A DNA stretch of 21,911 nucleotides from JAERML01 sp035687895 (GTDB taxonomy: Bacteria > Bacteroidota > Ignavibacteria > UBA10030 > UBA6906): contig DASRUE010000109.1 in NCBI GenBank assembly GCA_035687895.1, positions 1 to 21,911 of the forward strand, given 5' to 3'. Positions 7,675-15,982 of the stretch are shown in pieces; positions within the stretch are counted from its first letter, which is position 1; the number at the start of each line of letters is the position of its first letter. The notes under the pieces are model-generated. The model was not told the DNA's origin. It did not search any database and was given only the letters and a program-made list of their open reading frames with translations. The translations under genes and the position numbers were made by a program.

Positions 7675-8793
7675 ATGATACTTCAACAGGTTCGCTCCAC
7701 CGATGGTACAGGTACCCTCTCCTATGTACTTGCCGATTCTCCAGGCGGTAGCGCCATTATCATCGACCCGAATATCGAAGACCTCTCTCTGTTCCGTTCG
7801 CGAATCGTGGAACTCGGGCCAACACGTATTCACGTCATAGACACACACACCCATGCAGACCATGTTTCTGCAGCCGGAGAACTTAAGAAGTTGTTCGATG
7901 CGGAAGTTGTTATGCATGAGAATACAAAAAACAAATGGAAGGTGGTGGATCAAGGGGACAAGTTCGGTATCGGTGACACGTTGCGGGCGAATGCAGCAAT
8001 TCCCGTCGACCGTTATGTCCAGGACGGTGATACCATCGTTGCAGGCCCTCTTGATGTCCAAGTTCTGTTCACTCCCGGCCACACCGACAATCATATCACT
8101 CTTGCCGTCGAGGATGCAGTGTTTACCGGGGACCTGCTGCTTATCGGTCAAGCGGGGCGAAGTGACCTCCCGGGTGGAAATGCAGAGGAGCAATACGATA
8201 GTCTCTTCTCAAAGATTCTTCCGCTTCCTGATCACATGCGGGTCTTCCCGGGCCATGACTATGCGGGCAATGAATATGCGTACCTTCGTGATGAGCGTTT
8301 GACCAACCCGTTTCTGCAACAGCGGACAAAGAAGGAGTATGTTGAATTTGTGAAGGACTTTTTCCCTCCGTTGGCGGAAGGAATCGCATCCGGTGGCAAG
8401 ATGACGCTCCAATGCGGGGTCCAGCGCGTTCCTCAACCGGGCAACACAATCAACAACGTGCTGCCGGCACAGCTTTTCGATATGCTCAGGAGTTCTTCGA
8501 GGCCAATCATTCTCGACGTCCGCGAGCCGTCGGAGCTGATAATGCACGGGGCCATTGAAGACGTAATGAACATCCCGCTTGGTTCGCTACCTGCCAGGAT
8601 CGCTGAAATACCGAATGATGCCCAGAGGGATATCATCGTTGTGTGTCAAAGCGGGAGTCGCTCTTTGGAGGCAGCTCACCTGCTGCAACAACGAGGATAC
8701 CCACGCGTCTTCAATCTTACTGGCGGAACCGCAGGATGGATCAGGAGCGGGTTTCCGGTCGTCAAACGACCCACGCTGAAAACACAAGTATAG
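7675..8793 (+). CDS. ETHE1-like metallo-beta-lactamase/rhodanese fusion (persulfide dioxygenase type)
   Basis: 372 aa from the ATG at 7675; an in-frame ATG at 7663 would add four residues. Residues 1-240 are a metallo-beta-lactamase fold with THTHADH (57-63), TPGHTDNH (133-140), FTGD (150-153), QAGRSDLPGG (159-168) and PGHDY (192-196). The GRSD and GHDY motifs place it near ETHE1 and CstB persulfide dioxygenases, which use a mononuclear Fe(II) site to oxidise glutathione or low-molecular-weight persulfide to sulfite. Residues about 262-363 are a rhodanese domain with active-site loop CQSGSRS (Cys324), a sulfurtransferase that could hand persulfide to, or take it from, the other half. A separate rhodanese gene starts 26 bases downstream, so the pair is probably an operon for reactive sulfur handling. 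A strong ribosome site is not visible. The substrate is inferred from family, not shown. Confidence 0.9.
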   Translation: MILQQVRSTDGTGTLSYVLADSPGGSAIIIDPNIEDLSLFRSRIVELGPTRIHVIDTHTHADHVSAAGELKKLFDAEVVMHENTKNKWKVVDQGDKFGIGDTLRANAAIPVDRYVQDGDTIVAGPLDVQVLFTPGHTDNHITLAVEDAVFTGDLLLIGQAGRSDLPGGNAEEQYDSLFSKILPLPDHMRVFPGHDYAGNEYAYLRDERLTNPFLQQRTKKEYVEFVKDFFPPLAEGIASGGKMTLQCGVQRVPQPGNTINNVLPAQLFDMLRSSSRPIILDVREPSELIMHGAIEDVMNIPLGSLPARIAEIPNDAQRDIIVVCQSGSRSLEAAHLLQQRGYPRVFNLTGGTAGWIRSGFPVVKRPTLKTQV

Positions 8794-8819
8794 AACGACC
8801 TGAAAACAGAGGAGTCGCC

Positions 8820-9176
8820 ATGCCGACGCACAACGCTCCAACCTGCAAACTCATTTCTACTGGGGAAACACTGGAGCTTGTCCGCAGGGATTCATCGGTT
8901 CTACTGCTTGACGTTCGCACCGCTGATGAATACCGCGGTGAATCCGGCCACCTGGAGAATTCCGTTCTGGTTCCGTTGCAGGAACTTGAGCAGCGAATCG
9001 ATGAACTGGCTCCTTACAAAGCAAGGACGATCATTGCATACTGTCGTTCGGGCAACCGGAGCGGCACGGCGGCCGCAATCTTGACAAGGAAAGGGTTCAG
9101 TGCAATGAACATGGAAGGAGGTATGCTCAAGTGGAATACAGAGAAGCTACCGGTAGTCCGCGAATCGAGACACTAG
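8820..9176 (+). CDS. Single-domain rhodanese-like sulfurtransferase
   Basis: 118 aa from the ATG at 8820, which has GAGGAG five bases upstream; the longer open frame back to 8643 overlaps the preceding gene out of frame and is not used. The sequence shows the rhodanese fold landmarks: LLLDVRTADEY (28-38), GHLENSVLVPL (43-53) and the active-site loop YCRSGNRSG (74-82) with Cys75, then the C-terminal GGMLKW motif. No signal peptide, so cytosolic. It transfers sulfane sulfur via a cysteine persulfide. It follows the MBL-rhodanese fusion by 26 bases, suggesting co-transcription and a shared role in persulfide metabolism. Confidence 0.92.
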   Translation: MPTHNAPTCKLISTGETLELVRRDSSVLLLDVRTADEYRGESGHLENSVLVPLQELEQRIDELAPYKARTIIAYCRSGNRSGTAAAILTRKGFSAMNMEGGMLKWNTEKLPVVRESRH

Positions 9177-9230
9177 AGCCTATCTCCTCTTTCTTTTCCC
9201 CCTCCTCAACTCTCCAAATGAAAGCTACAT

Positions 9231-10133
9231 TCAGCTTCCCGGGATCAAGTGTCCGTAATAGTATATGAGCAGCACGCAGCAGAGAATCCACAGGATTCCC
9301 GTGGCCAGGATGGGGAGATCCGCTGTAACGGCATTTGTGGGATTTTCGGTGGAGTTGGTGGTGTGAATAAGGTAAAGATAACGGAAGATTCCGTAGATGA
9401 CGAACATCGTTGTATAGATTACCTTGTCCGTCCCAAATAATTCCAGCGTCCGCGGTGCAACGGTGTACAGCGCATATGAGATCACAGTGCCGGCTGCGGC
9501 AATCGTCAACATCTGATCGATGAACTCGACCCGGTAGTGAAACAACACTGTCCGCTCGGTGGAAGGTGCGATCTCCTGGTTGAGTAGAATCTCCCCCCGT
9601 CGCTTTGCAAACCCCAGGAACAACGAGACGAAGAGTGTGCACAGAACAATCCAGCTTGATACTTCCACATCAATTGCGTATGCTCCCCCTAGAACGCGCA
9701 ACATGAAACCCGTGGCGATAATAAATACGTCCAACAGAACGACTTCCTTTAGCTTGAAGGAATACGCGAGGTTCATCACGAAATACGCTCCAAGACAGAC
9801 CACAAACTGGAACCGGGCCTGTAAGGCGAGCACAACGACGAGGCCGAGAAGCACAATGATTAAACCATACGCATGTGCGAGCGGCATTGCCCTCGCGGCG
9901 AGGGGACGGTGCCGCTTCTCCGGATGGGCGCGGTCTGCGTCAATGTCGGCAATGTCATTAATAATGTAGACAGCGCTTGCCGTAAAGCAAAAGGCGAAGA
10001 ACGCCTCCAGCGTTGCAAGCAGGGGTTTCTCCTGGAACAGCTCTTTTGCAAAAATCAAAGGGGCAAAGATGAAGAAGTTCTTCAGCCACTGCTTGGGGCG
10101 GATGAGCTTCAGGTAGCTGCGGATTGGTATCAT
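9231..10133 (-). CDS. UbiA-family decaprenyl-phosphate phosphoribosyltransferase-like membrane protein
   Basis: 300 aa from the ATG at 10133; the frame is open to a TTG at 10208 but those 25 residues are not family-like. Multi-spanning membrane protein with many hydrophobic helices. Two aspartate motifs define the UbiA superfamily: NDIADIDADRAHPEKRHRP (59-77) and YSFKLKEVVLLD (124-135). The first, with the HPxKxxRP ending, is that of 5-phosphoribosyl-1-phosphate:decaprenyl-phosphate transferases (mycobacterial Rv3806c type), which use PRPP and a polyprenyl phosphate to make a lipid-linked ribose. In mycobacteria this leads to decaprenyl-phospho-arabinose; here no epimerase genes are nearby, so the fate of the lipid is unknown. 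It is the last gene of the minus-strand block, about 100 bases after the metallophosphoesterase gene. Confidence 0.88.
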   Translation of the reverse strand: MIPIRSYLKLIRPKQWLKNFFIFAPLIFAKELFQEKPLLATLEAFFAFCFTASAVYIINDIADIDADRAHPEKRHRPLAARAMPLAHAYGLIIVLLGLVVVLALQARFQFVVCLGAYFVMNLAYSFKLKEVVLLDVFIIATGFMLRVLGGAYAIDVEVSSWIVLCTLFVSLFLGFAKRRGEILLNQEIAPSTERTVLFHYRVEFIDQMLTIAAAGTVISYALYTVAPRTLELFGTDKVIYTTMFVIYGIFRYLYLIHTTNSTENPTNAVTADLPILATGILWILCCVLLIYYYGHLIPGS

Positions 10134-10235
10134 CAAGGATGCGTCAGGTGGTGGAGTCTCGGTCCAGTGTCGAAGGTGTCCCTCCGGAAAAACCGCTGAA
10201 GGATACAAAAAACGATCTTTCTTTGCAACCTTCCT

Positions 10236-10937
10236 CTATATCCCCTGAAAAAGGCGTCGCGCGAGAAACTCCGGCAGGTGCGCATCCAGAATGGCCTGTG
10301 CGGTTCTTTCGATGTTGTACTCCACCCGATGGATCTCGCACGTCCATGCTTCGGTATCAAGGAGGCAGAACGATGCTCGCGGGTTCCCATCGCGGGGTTG
10401 CCCCACGCTTCCAATATTGATGAGATGGCGACAGTTCTTTCGGAAGATATTAATCTTTGAGTCCTCGCCAACCATGACCGGGACATGCGTGTGCCCGATA
10501 AAGCAGAGTGTGGTCGCGAATGCCCTGAAGGCCTTCTTCGCCTCCGGCCAGGCAAAAACGTAGTTCCATTGCTCGGGTTTCATAGGTGAGGCATGTGCAA
10601 GCGTGATATCGTCGATCACTTGCGTCAGGGGAAGGCGTTCAAGGTATGCAAGATTCCCCGACGTGATCCGATCTTTGGTCCACTCAACTGCTCTTCTGCC
10701 ATATTGGTTGAAGTATGCGAGTGGGGTCTCGCCGAGGACGCCGCTGTCGTGGTTCCCCTTCACGCTTGCTGCACACCGTTCACGCACCAGTGCAACGCAC
10801 TCGTTTGGGTAGGGACCATAGCCCACAATGTCACCCAGACAATAAATGGAATCGGGCCGGAGGTCGTCGATGGCAAAGAGGACACTCTGTAGTGCTTCGA
10901 GGTTCGAGTGAATATCCGAAATGATGGCGACGCGCAT
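10236..10937 (-). CDS. Metallophosphoesterase (calcineurin-like phosphodiesterase family)
   Basis: 233 aa, soluble, starting at the ATG at 10937; the frame is open upstream to 11129 but those 64 residues overlap the ligase gene and are not family-like. Motifs run in canonical order: SDIHSN (7-12), GDIVGYG (35-41), GNHD (61-64), LAHASP (113-118) and GHTHVP (148-153), all ligands of a dinuclear metal site. The size and motif set match the YfcE/MJ0936-like phosphodiesterase group, whose natural substrates are mostly unknown. It lies between the acyl-AMP ligase gene (127-base gap) and the phosphoribosyltransferase gene, so it might remove a phosphate in that pathway, for example from a phosphoribosyl lipid. 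This is only inferred from context. No clear Shine-Dalgarno site. Confidence 0.9.
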   Translation of the reverse strand: MRVAIISDIHSNLEALQSVLFAIDDLRPDSIYCLGDIVGYGPYPNECVALVRERCAASVKGNHDSGVLGETPLAYFNQYGRRAVEWTKDRITSGNLAYLERLPLTQVIDDITLAHASPMKPEQWNYVFAWPEAKKAFRAFATTLCFIGHTHVPVMVGEDSKINIFRKNCRHLINIGSVGQPRDGNPRASFCLLDTEAWTCEIHRVEYNIERTAQAILDAHLPEFLARRLFQGI

Positions 10938-11064
10938 AGAGAAGTAGTGGTCCGGATCAACGTACCGAATTCTTGAGTCAAATGGAACCCTGTTGCTAAA
11001 GAGAAACGGGTGAGAGGCAGAGGAACAGTAATCAAACGAGGCAGTGACGGGGCCGGAAGGGTAC

Positions 11065-12576
11065 TCACCCGCTCCGTTTGATCTTCCCTCCTTGCGTTTT
11101 CGGAAGAGATGGGACAAACTCGACGGCATGCGGCACTTTGAAGTCTTCCAAATGTCTGCGGCAATGGGCCTTCACTTCTTGCGGGGTCAGGGTGCGCCCT
11201 TCCTTGAGCACGATCTCGGCCCTGATGGCCTGTCCGAGAACTGCATCCGGTACGCCGATCACGCGTACTTCGAGCACCCCATCCAGCGTATAGATCAGGT
11301 CTTCCACCTCTATCGGGCTGACCTTTTCTCCACGACTCTTGATAAGTTCATCCGACCTCGCGACAAAATGGAAATAGCCGTCATCGTCCATGGTGAAGAG
11401 GTCCTGTGTGCGAAGCACCTTCTCCCACGGGTACTGTCCCGGGATCAACGCTTTTGCAGTTCCCTCTGGATCGTTCCAGTAACCTTGCATAACAGTAGAG
11501 CCGCGGACAATCATCTCCCCAACTTCGCCGCTCCCCAGTCGCTTCCCGTCCGCGTCTTCAATCCAAAGCTCGACATTCGGCATTCCTCTGCCGACTGACG
11601 TTGGGCGCGTGTCGATCTCCCCCGGGGGGAGATACGTTGTGCGGAGGCATTCCGTAAGACCGTGCATCAGGTAGAGCTTTGTTTTCGGAAAGACGGCCCG
11701 GAGCTTTGGGATGAAACTTGCAGGCAACGCGGCGGCGGCATTCGTAATGTAGCGGAGGGAAGAGAAATCCTCCTTCTCCAATCCGTCCAACTTAAGGATA
11801 ATGGCGAATACCGTGGGCGCGCCGCCAAATCCGGTGATGCGTTCATCCTTGATTCGTTTGATGATCTCGTATGGATACCCGAAACCCTTCTCCAACACGA
11901 CTCGTCCGCCGGTCATGAAAGTGACAAGAACTTGCAGGAGGCCATAGCTTGAGGAAAGTGGGAGCAGGCCGAGAATGACGTCGTCAGAATTGTTCTCGAG
12001 ATACCCGCTGATGGATTGGACGGCAGTATCGATGCTCCTGTGCAGCATCGTGACGCCTTTTGGTCGTCCCGTCGAGCCGGAAGTGTAGATAATGGCGGCA
12101 AGATCCATGTCGATCAACCGCACACCAGGAGATGGGTGGTTCTCCAGACAAATGGCGTCAAGATCCTTACCCTCACGCACATCGCCTGAGCCAGTCCAGA
12201 GTGTGCGAGGTGGCATGGTGCACTGGCTCACAGCCTGCTTGACAGTAGCTGCCTTTTCTCTGGACGAGATGAGGAATCTCGCCTTGCAGTTCTCCAGGAT
12301 GAACCCAAGCCGCTCCGCCTGCGTTGCCGGATTGATGACGACGATGCAGCCCCCTGCCTGGAGGATCCCAAAGATTGCTATTACTGCCTGTGGGCTGCTC
12401 TCAAGATATACTGCAACGCGGTCCCCCTTTTTGAGATCGGATGCGATGAGGTACCCGCCCAATGAGCCAGCTGAAGTTGCGAGAGTCTTGTACGTTGTGC
12501 GAGAATCTCCGCAGACGAGCGCGACCTTTTCAGGAAAAATGTGTGCGGATCGATGGAGGTATTCATGCAGTAGCAC
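11065..12576 (-). CDS. Acyl-AMP ligase / acyl-CoA synthetase-like (ANL superfamily)
   Basis: 503 aa using a GTG start at 12576, four bases after the stop of the carrier protein gene; GAAGG lies about 10 bases upstream. No ATG fits the family N-terminus, which begins LLHEYLHRSAHIFPEKVALV. It activates a carboxylic acid as acyl-adenylate and passes it to CoA or to a carrier protein. Motifs: P-loop YTSGSTGRPKG (164-174), MHGLTE (304-309), RTQD (389-392, normally TGD), hinge SRGEKVSPIEVE (414-425) and C-terminal catalytic Lys in GGKIKR (Lys498). The protein ends right after GGKIKRSG, slightly short but with all catalytic parts. Close coupling to the ACP gene suggests it loads that carrier. The acyl substrate cannot be told from the sequence; relatives occur in exopolysaccharide and lipopeptide-type loci. 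Confidence 0.92.
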   Translation of the reverse strand: MLLHEYLHRSAHIFPEKVALVCGDSRTTYKTLATSAGSLGGYLIASDLKKGDRVAVYLESSPQAVIAIFGILQAGGCIVVINPATQAERLGFILENCKARFLISSREKAATVKQAVSQCTMPPRTLWTGSGDVREGKDLDAICLENHPSPGVRLIDMDLAAIIYTSGSTGRPKGVTMLHRSIDTAVQSISGYLENNSDDVILGLLPLSSSYGLLQVLVTFMTGGRVVLEKGFGYPYEIIKRIKDERITGFGGAPTVFAIILKLDGLEKEDFSSLRYITNAAAALPASFIPKLRAVFPKTKLYLMHGLTECLRTTYLPPGEIDTRPTSVGRGMPNVELWIEDADGKRLGSGEVGEMIVRGSTVMQGYWNDPEGTAKALIPGQYPWEKVLRTQDLFTMDDDGYFHFVARSDELIKSRGEKVSPIEVEDLIYTLDGVLEVRVIGVPDAVLGQAIRAEIVLKEGRTLTPQEVKAHCRRHLEDFKVPHAVEFVPSLPKTQGGKIKRSG

Positions 12577-12580
12577 GTGA

Positions 12581-12844
12581 CTATGCCTTCGGCAGGGAGC
12601 GCTTTTTTGTGATGAATGCAGTGATCTTGCCGACCGAATCGAAATTATCGGCAACGAGTTCGCTATCTGCGAACTTAATCTGGCATGTCTCTTCGAGGAA
12701 TGTGATAAGTTCCAGTATCCCCGTGGAATCTACGATGCCTGTTCCCAGGAGGGACTGGTCGTCGCCAAGCTGTGTCTTGTCTTCAAAAATAAAGTTCTTG
12801 TGAATAAACTGATGCACTGCTGTACGGAGTTCCTCGTGTGTCAT
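12581..12844 (-). CDS. Acyl carrier protein (phosphopantetheine-binding)
   Basis: 87 aa, acidic four-helix carrier protein. The attachment serine is Ser40 in GIVDSTGILELI, the DSxxxxEL signature, to which 4'-phosphopantetheine would be added. AAAGGAAAG lies just before the ATG. It sits between the asparagine synthase homologue (12-base gap) and the AMP ligase (4-base gap), so it is a dedicated carrier rather than the fatty acid synthesis ACP, which is normally near fabF or fabD. It probably holds the acid activated by the ligase while another enzyme of the block acts on it. Confidence 0.92.
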   Translation of the reverse strand: MTHEELRTAVHQFIHKNFIFEDKTQLGDDQSLLGTGIVDSTGILELITFLEETCQIKFADSELVADNFDSVGKITAFITKKRSLPKA

Positions 12845-12856
12845 GCCTTTCCTTTG

Positions 12857-14881
12857 TTATGAATGTGAAGGGACCGGGATGCGGTCGATGATCGTTTGGA
12901 AATGAATCGGCGGTCCGGCAGTGGCACCGGACTTCTGCACGAGTTGCGAGAAGAGGAGTTGTGTGGAAAGGATCCCCACAAGTCCCATGTTGTCGGCGTT
13001 ACTGAAGACGCCTTCTTCGTGCCCGTGTCGCTGTGCGCGGCTTAGGCATTTGGTGAAGAGGCCACGGGTGGCTTTGAGGTCGAACAGTCCCGAAGCACGG
13101 AGAGAGTCTTCTGAGAGCAACTCCGCGACATACTCCGGCGCATGTGGCTCCACAAAACTGATCGCGTCCGGTGCCCGGTACGCTTGCTTTTGCCGGTTGA
13201 CGATGCGGTCCGGGATTACTCCCCGTGCGACCTGTTTCAGGATGAATTTTTCATTCAACCCCGCGAGTTTGTAGTGAGGCGGCAGACTGTTGCAGAATTC
13301 CATCACCTCTGCGTCGAGGAACGGGAACCTTCCCTCAACAGAATGTCCCATGAGCATCCGATCGCCTTGCGAGGAGATCAGATATCCCGATAACAGCGTT
13401 GTCACTTCGAGATATTGAGCTTGTGCCAGGGGGTCCCATCGATGGAATTCCGATGGCAGGGAATCGAGGGCCCCCGGCGCGGGATCGTTCCGGAGTGAGG
13501 ATTGGACATCCAGCGAGAAGAACTTCTTGAGAAGTGACGTTGTCCACCACCGCGGTTCGTGCGAGAAACCAGGCTGTCCTGCCCGATCCAATCCTCTCTT
13601 CCAGAATTCAAGCGCCATTCCTTTGGCCTGTTGTGGCCCACGAGCCAGATAGGGGTACAAGCGATCGAACAGGGCGGGCCTACTCTTCGACTCCGGCTGA
13701 TGCGACCAGAACAACCGGATCTTTGCTTCCCGGAACAAATCGTAACCGGCCAGCATTTCGTCTGCACCTTCGCCGGTGAGGACTGCCTTGATGCCCGCAT
13801 CGCGAACAAGACCGGAGAGAAGATACATCGGGGCCGCTGCGGTTCGGAGGATCGGGCGCTCTGCGTGGCGAACGACATCCGGAAACACGCGCGCGATATC
13901 ACCCCGCTTGACCACAAGTTCCTGGTGTGAGCTGTCTATGGTCGACGCCATCTCCCGCTGGAATTCGGTCTCGTCGTATTCTGCATCCTCGAAGCGAAGC
14001 GAGAATGTTCTGAACTCTCCTTGTTTGGCCATCCGTCCCATCCAGGCAATCAGGGAGCTGTCCAGACCGCCCGACAGGTAGCTGCCGACGGGAACATCCG
14101 ACCTGAGCATCCGGAGTTCCGTTGCTTTGGAGAGTTTCTCGCGCAGCAGCTCGGTAGCTTCGGGGAGGGTGAAGGGGAACGAATCAGGATCACCACCAGG
14201 AAAATCCGGTTGCCAGAACAGAGTATCCTCGTGCATCCCATCGCTGCCGTACACTCTGACCGAGCCGGGTCGAAGCTCTTCAATCCCCTTGAAGAGAGAA
14301 GTTGGTGCGAGTGAAGACCAATAGGTAAACGTTTGATCCAGGCCGTGCAGATCGATCTCACGGGGAACAGAAGGATCTGCGAACATTGCTTTTACTTCAC
14401 TCGCGAACCAGATCCTTCCCTGATGTTCCCGCACGAAAAGAGGGCGAACGCCAATCCTATCGCGCGAGAGGATCAGGCGATGGGATACACTATCCCAGAT
14501 GGCCAGTGCCCATTGCCCGTTGAATCGGGAGAAGCAGCGCGTGCCCCATGCCTCGTACGCGTGGACGATCACTTCCGTATCCGAGTGTGTGCGGAACCGA
14601 TGGCCGATTGCCTCAAGTTCCTTCCGGAGCTCCAGATAGTTGAAGATCTCGCCGTTGAATACAATCCAGAGCGCTTCGTCTTCCGACGTCAGAGGCTGTT
14701 GGCCCGAGGCGAGGTCGATGATCGAGAGTCGCGCATGCACGAGCCCTGCGCGCTCATCGCGGTACACCCCGTACTCGTCAGGCCCACGATGTCGGATCGC
14801 CCCGACCATCGAGCGGAGCAATTCCATCGAGGGTGGCTCAAACCTGTCAGTTGTATGGACGATGCCCGCGATGCCGCACAT
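12857..14881 (-). CDS. asnB: Asparagine synthase (glutamine-hydrolysing) homologue
   Basis: 674 aa. The N-terminal class II glutamine amidotransferase domain (about 1-210) has the catalytic Cys2 in MCGIAGI, RHRGPDEYG, RLSIIDL, NGEIFNY and SDTEVIVH. The C-terminal synthetase domain has the pyrophosphate loop LSGGLDSS (269-276) and TGEGADEMLAGYDLF (369-383). In the family it adenylates a carboxylate and amidates it with ammonia from glutamine. It is longer than E. coli AsnB (554 aa) and resembles the longer homologues common in polysaccharide and natural-product loci, where they often amidate something other than aspartate, for example uronic acids in O-antigens. Its place four bases from a NadE-like gene and twelve from an ACP gene argues for such a specialised role, although true asparagine synthesis is not excluded. 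The stop of the upstream gene and this ATG are four bases apart. Confidence 0.93.
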   Translation of the reverse strand: MCGIAGIVHTTDRFEPPSMELLRSMVGAIRHRGPDEYGVYRDERAGLVHARLSIIDLASGQQPLTSEDEALWIVFNGEIFNYLELRKELEAIGHRFRTHSDTEVIVHAYEAWGTRCFSRFNGQWALAIWDSVSHRLILSRDRIGVRPLFVREHQGRIWFASEVKAMFADPSVPREIDLHGLDQTFTYWSSLAPTSLFKGIEELRPGSVRVYGSDGMHEDTLFWQPDFPGGDPDSFPFTLPEATELLREKLSKATELRMLRSDVPVGSYLSGGLDSSLIAWMGRMAKQGEFRTFSLRFEDAEYDETEFQREMASTIDSSHQELVVKRGDIARVFPDVVRHAERPILRTAAAPMYLLSGLVRDAGIKAVLTGEGADEMLAGYDLFREAKIRLFWSHQPESKSRPALFDRLYPYLARGPQQAKGMALEFWKRGLDRAGQPGFSHEPRWWTTSLLKKFFSLDVQSSLRNDPAPGALDSLPSEFHRWDPLAQAQYLEVTTLLSGYLISSQGDRMLMGHSVEGRFPFLDAEVMEFCNSLPPHYKLAGLNEKFILKQVARGVIPDRIVNRQKQAYRAPDAISFVEPHAPEYVAELLSEDSLRASGLFDLKATRGLFTKCLSRAQRHGHEEGVFSNADNMGLVGILSTQLLFSQLVQKSGATAGPPIHFQTIIDRIPVPSHS

Positions 14882-14885
14882 GGCG

Positions 14886-15899
14886 TCAGTTCCTGGTGGC
14901 AGTGGCTGTCTTCAACAGATCGGAGATCTCCTGCACCGGCTGAATCAGGAGAGGCATCATGTGGAGGGGGAGCGTACCACGGCGCTTGGAGTCGATATCC
15001 TTGTACACTCGCTCGACCTGCTCAGGAGTCAGGCCCACCACAGGAGCAACCTCGAAGGGAGGGATCTGATGGTTGTGTCCGTACAGACAAAGGTCCATTT
15101 TCTCATACGGAAGTGCGAAATAGAACTCTTCCTGAGTCTGAGCGAGTGAGAATGTGTCTGTAGTGGGTGGCCGTTTGCAGATCTCCTCGGGAACACCGAG
15201 GGCCCGTGCAAGCTCGTACACTTGCGTCTTGTAGAGGTGCGCAATTGGCTTGAAATCTGCACTTCCATCGCCACCTTTCACAAAAAATCCTTGGTCATAC
15301 TCTAACCTATTTGGAGTTCCACAGACCGCATAGTTGAGACGGTCGGCGTGATAGTATTCCATCATCTTGCGCGTCCGCTGTTTGAAGTTGGTTGCCGCGA
15401 CAAGTTGAAGGTATGCTGGGAGAGGCATCCGCTCGGACTTCCGTTCTCCGCTGGGTGTCTCAACTTCGAGGCGAGAGACATTGAGGCGATCGCTGGAGAG
15501 AATGGAGGGGATCGTGATCTTGTTTTTCCATCCCGGTCCATATTCAGGGAACACCATCCGGATTGCTTCCAGCTGGCGCCGATAGCATCCCGCACTCTCC
15601 AGAATGGGGGCGATGTTTTCAGTCACCGTGGGCATCTCGAATGTTACAGCGAGCATTTTGCCAAGCCGGAGAGAGTCACCCGACGAATCACGTTCGGGCA
15701 TGAAAACGGCAAGGACATTGTCCTTTCCGAGGGCGCGAGTACTCAGTGCTGCGCAGACGGAACTGTCGATCCCCCCCGACACTCCTATCACAGCGCCCTT
15801 GCGGCGGAGGGCACGATGGACCTGGGTTTGCACAGTGGTTGTGATCGAACGGATAGTCTCGTCCGCATCGATTCGAAGGACGTCTTTGCTAAACGACAT
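14886..15899 (-). CDS. NadE-like NAD+ synthase family protein (ammonia-dependent type)
   Basis: 337 aa, longer than the 245-275 aa of ordinary ammonia-dependent NadE. N-type ATP pyrophosphatase: SGGIDSS (41-47), and the NadE signature GTPNRLE (194-200), FVKGGDGSADFKPIAHLYKTQV (split here: FVKGGDGSAD 206-215, then FKPIAHLYKTQV) and RPPTTD (243-248). NadE adenylates nicotinate adenine dinucleotide and amidates it to NAD+. There is no nitrilase-type glutaminase domain. The extra length lies mainly between about residues 95 and 170, before an ATNFKQRTRKMMEYY helix that corresponds to the NLQARxRM region of NadE. Genomic context (asparagine synthase homologue, ACP, AMP ligase) suggests a paralogue amidating another carboxylate, but housekeeping NAD synthesis is possible. 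The ribosome site is weak. Confidence 0.88.
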   Translation of the reverse strand: MSFSKDVLRIDADETIRSITTTVQTQVHRALRRKGAVIGVSGGIDSSVCAALSTRALGKDNVLAVFMPERDSSGDSLRLGKMLAVTFEMPTVTENIAPILESAGCYRRQLEAIRMVFPEYGPGWKNKITIPSILSSDRLNVSRLEVETPSGERKSERMPLPAYLQLVAATNFKQRTRKMMEYYHADRLNYAVCGTPNRLEYDQGFFVKGGDGSADFKPIAHLYKTQVYELARALGVPEEICKRPPTTDTFSLAQTQEEFYFALPYEKMDLCLYGHNHQIPPFEVAPVVGLTPEQVERVYKDIDSKRRGTLPLHMMPLLIQPVQEISDLLKTATATRN

Positions 15900-15982
15900 T
15901 GGTCTGGAGAATAGTAATGGGAAGTGTAACTCTTAGGTAGTCCAAGATACGCCAAAATGGAGATGAGTTCAAGTGATTTGGG

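Noticed and set aside
7627..8193. 188-codon minus-strand open frame
   Set aside because: Antisense to the MBL-rhodanese gene, whose motifs are all intact; the translated product has no family features.
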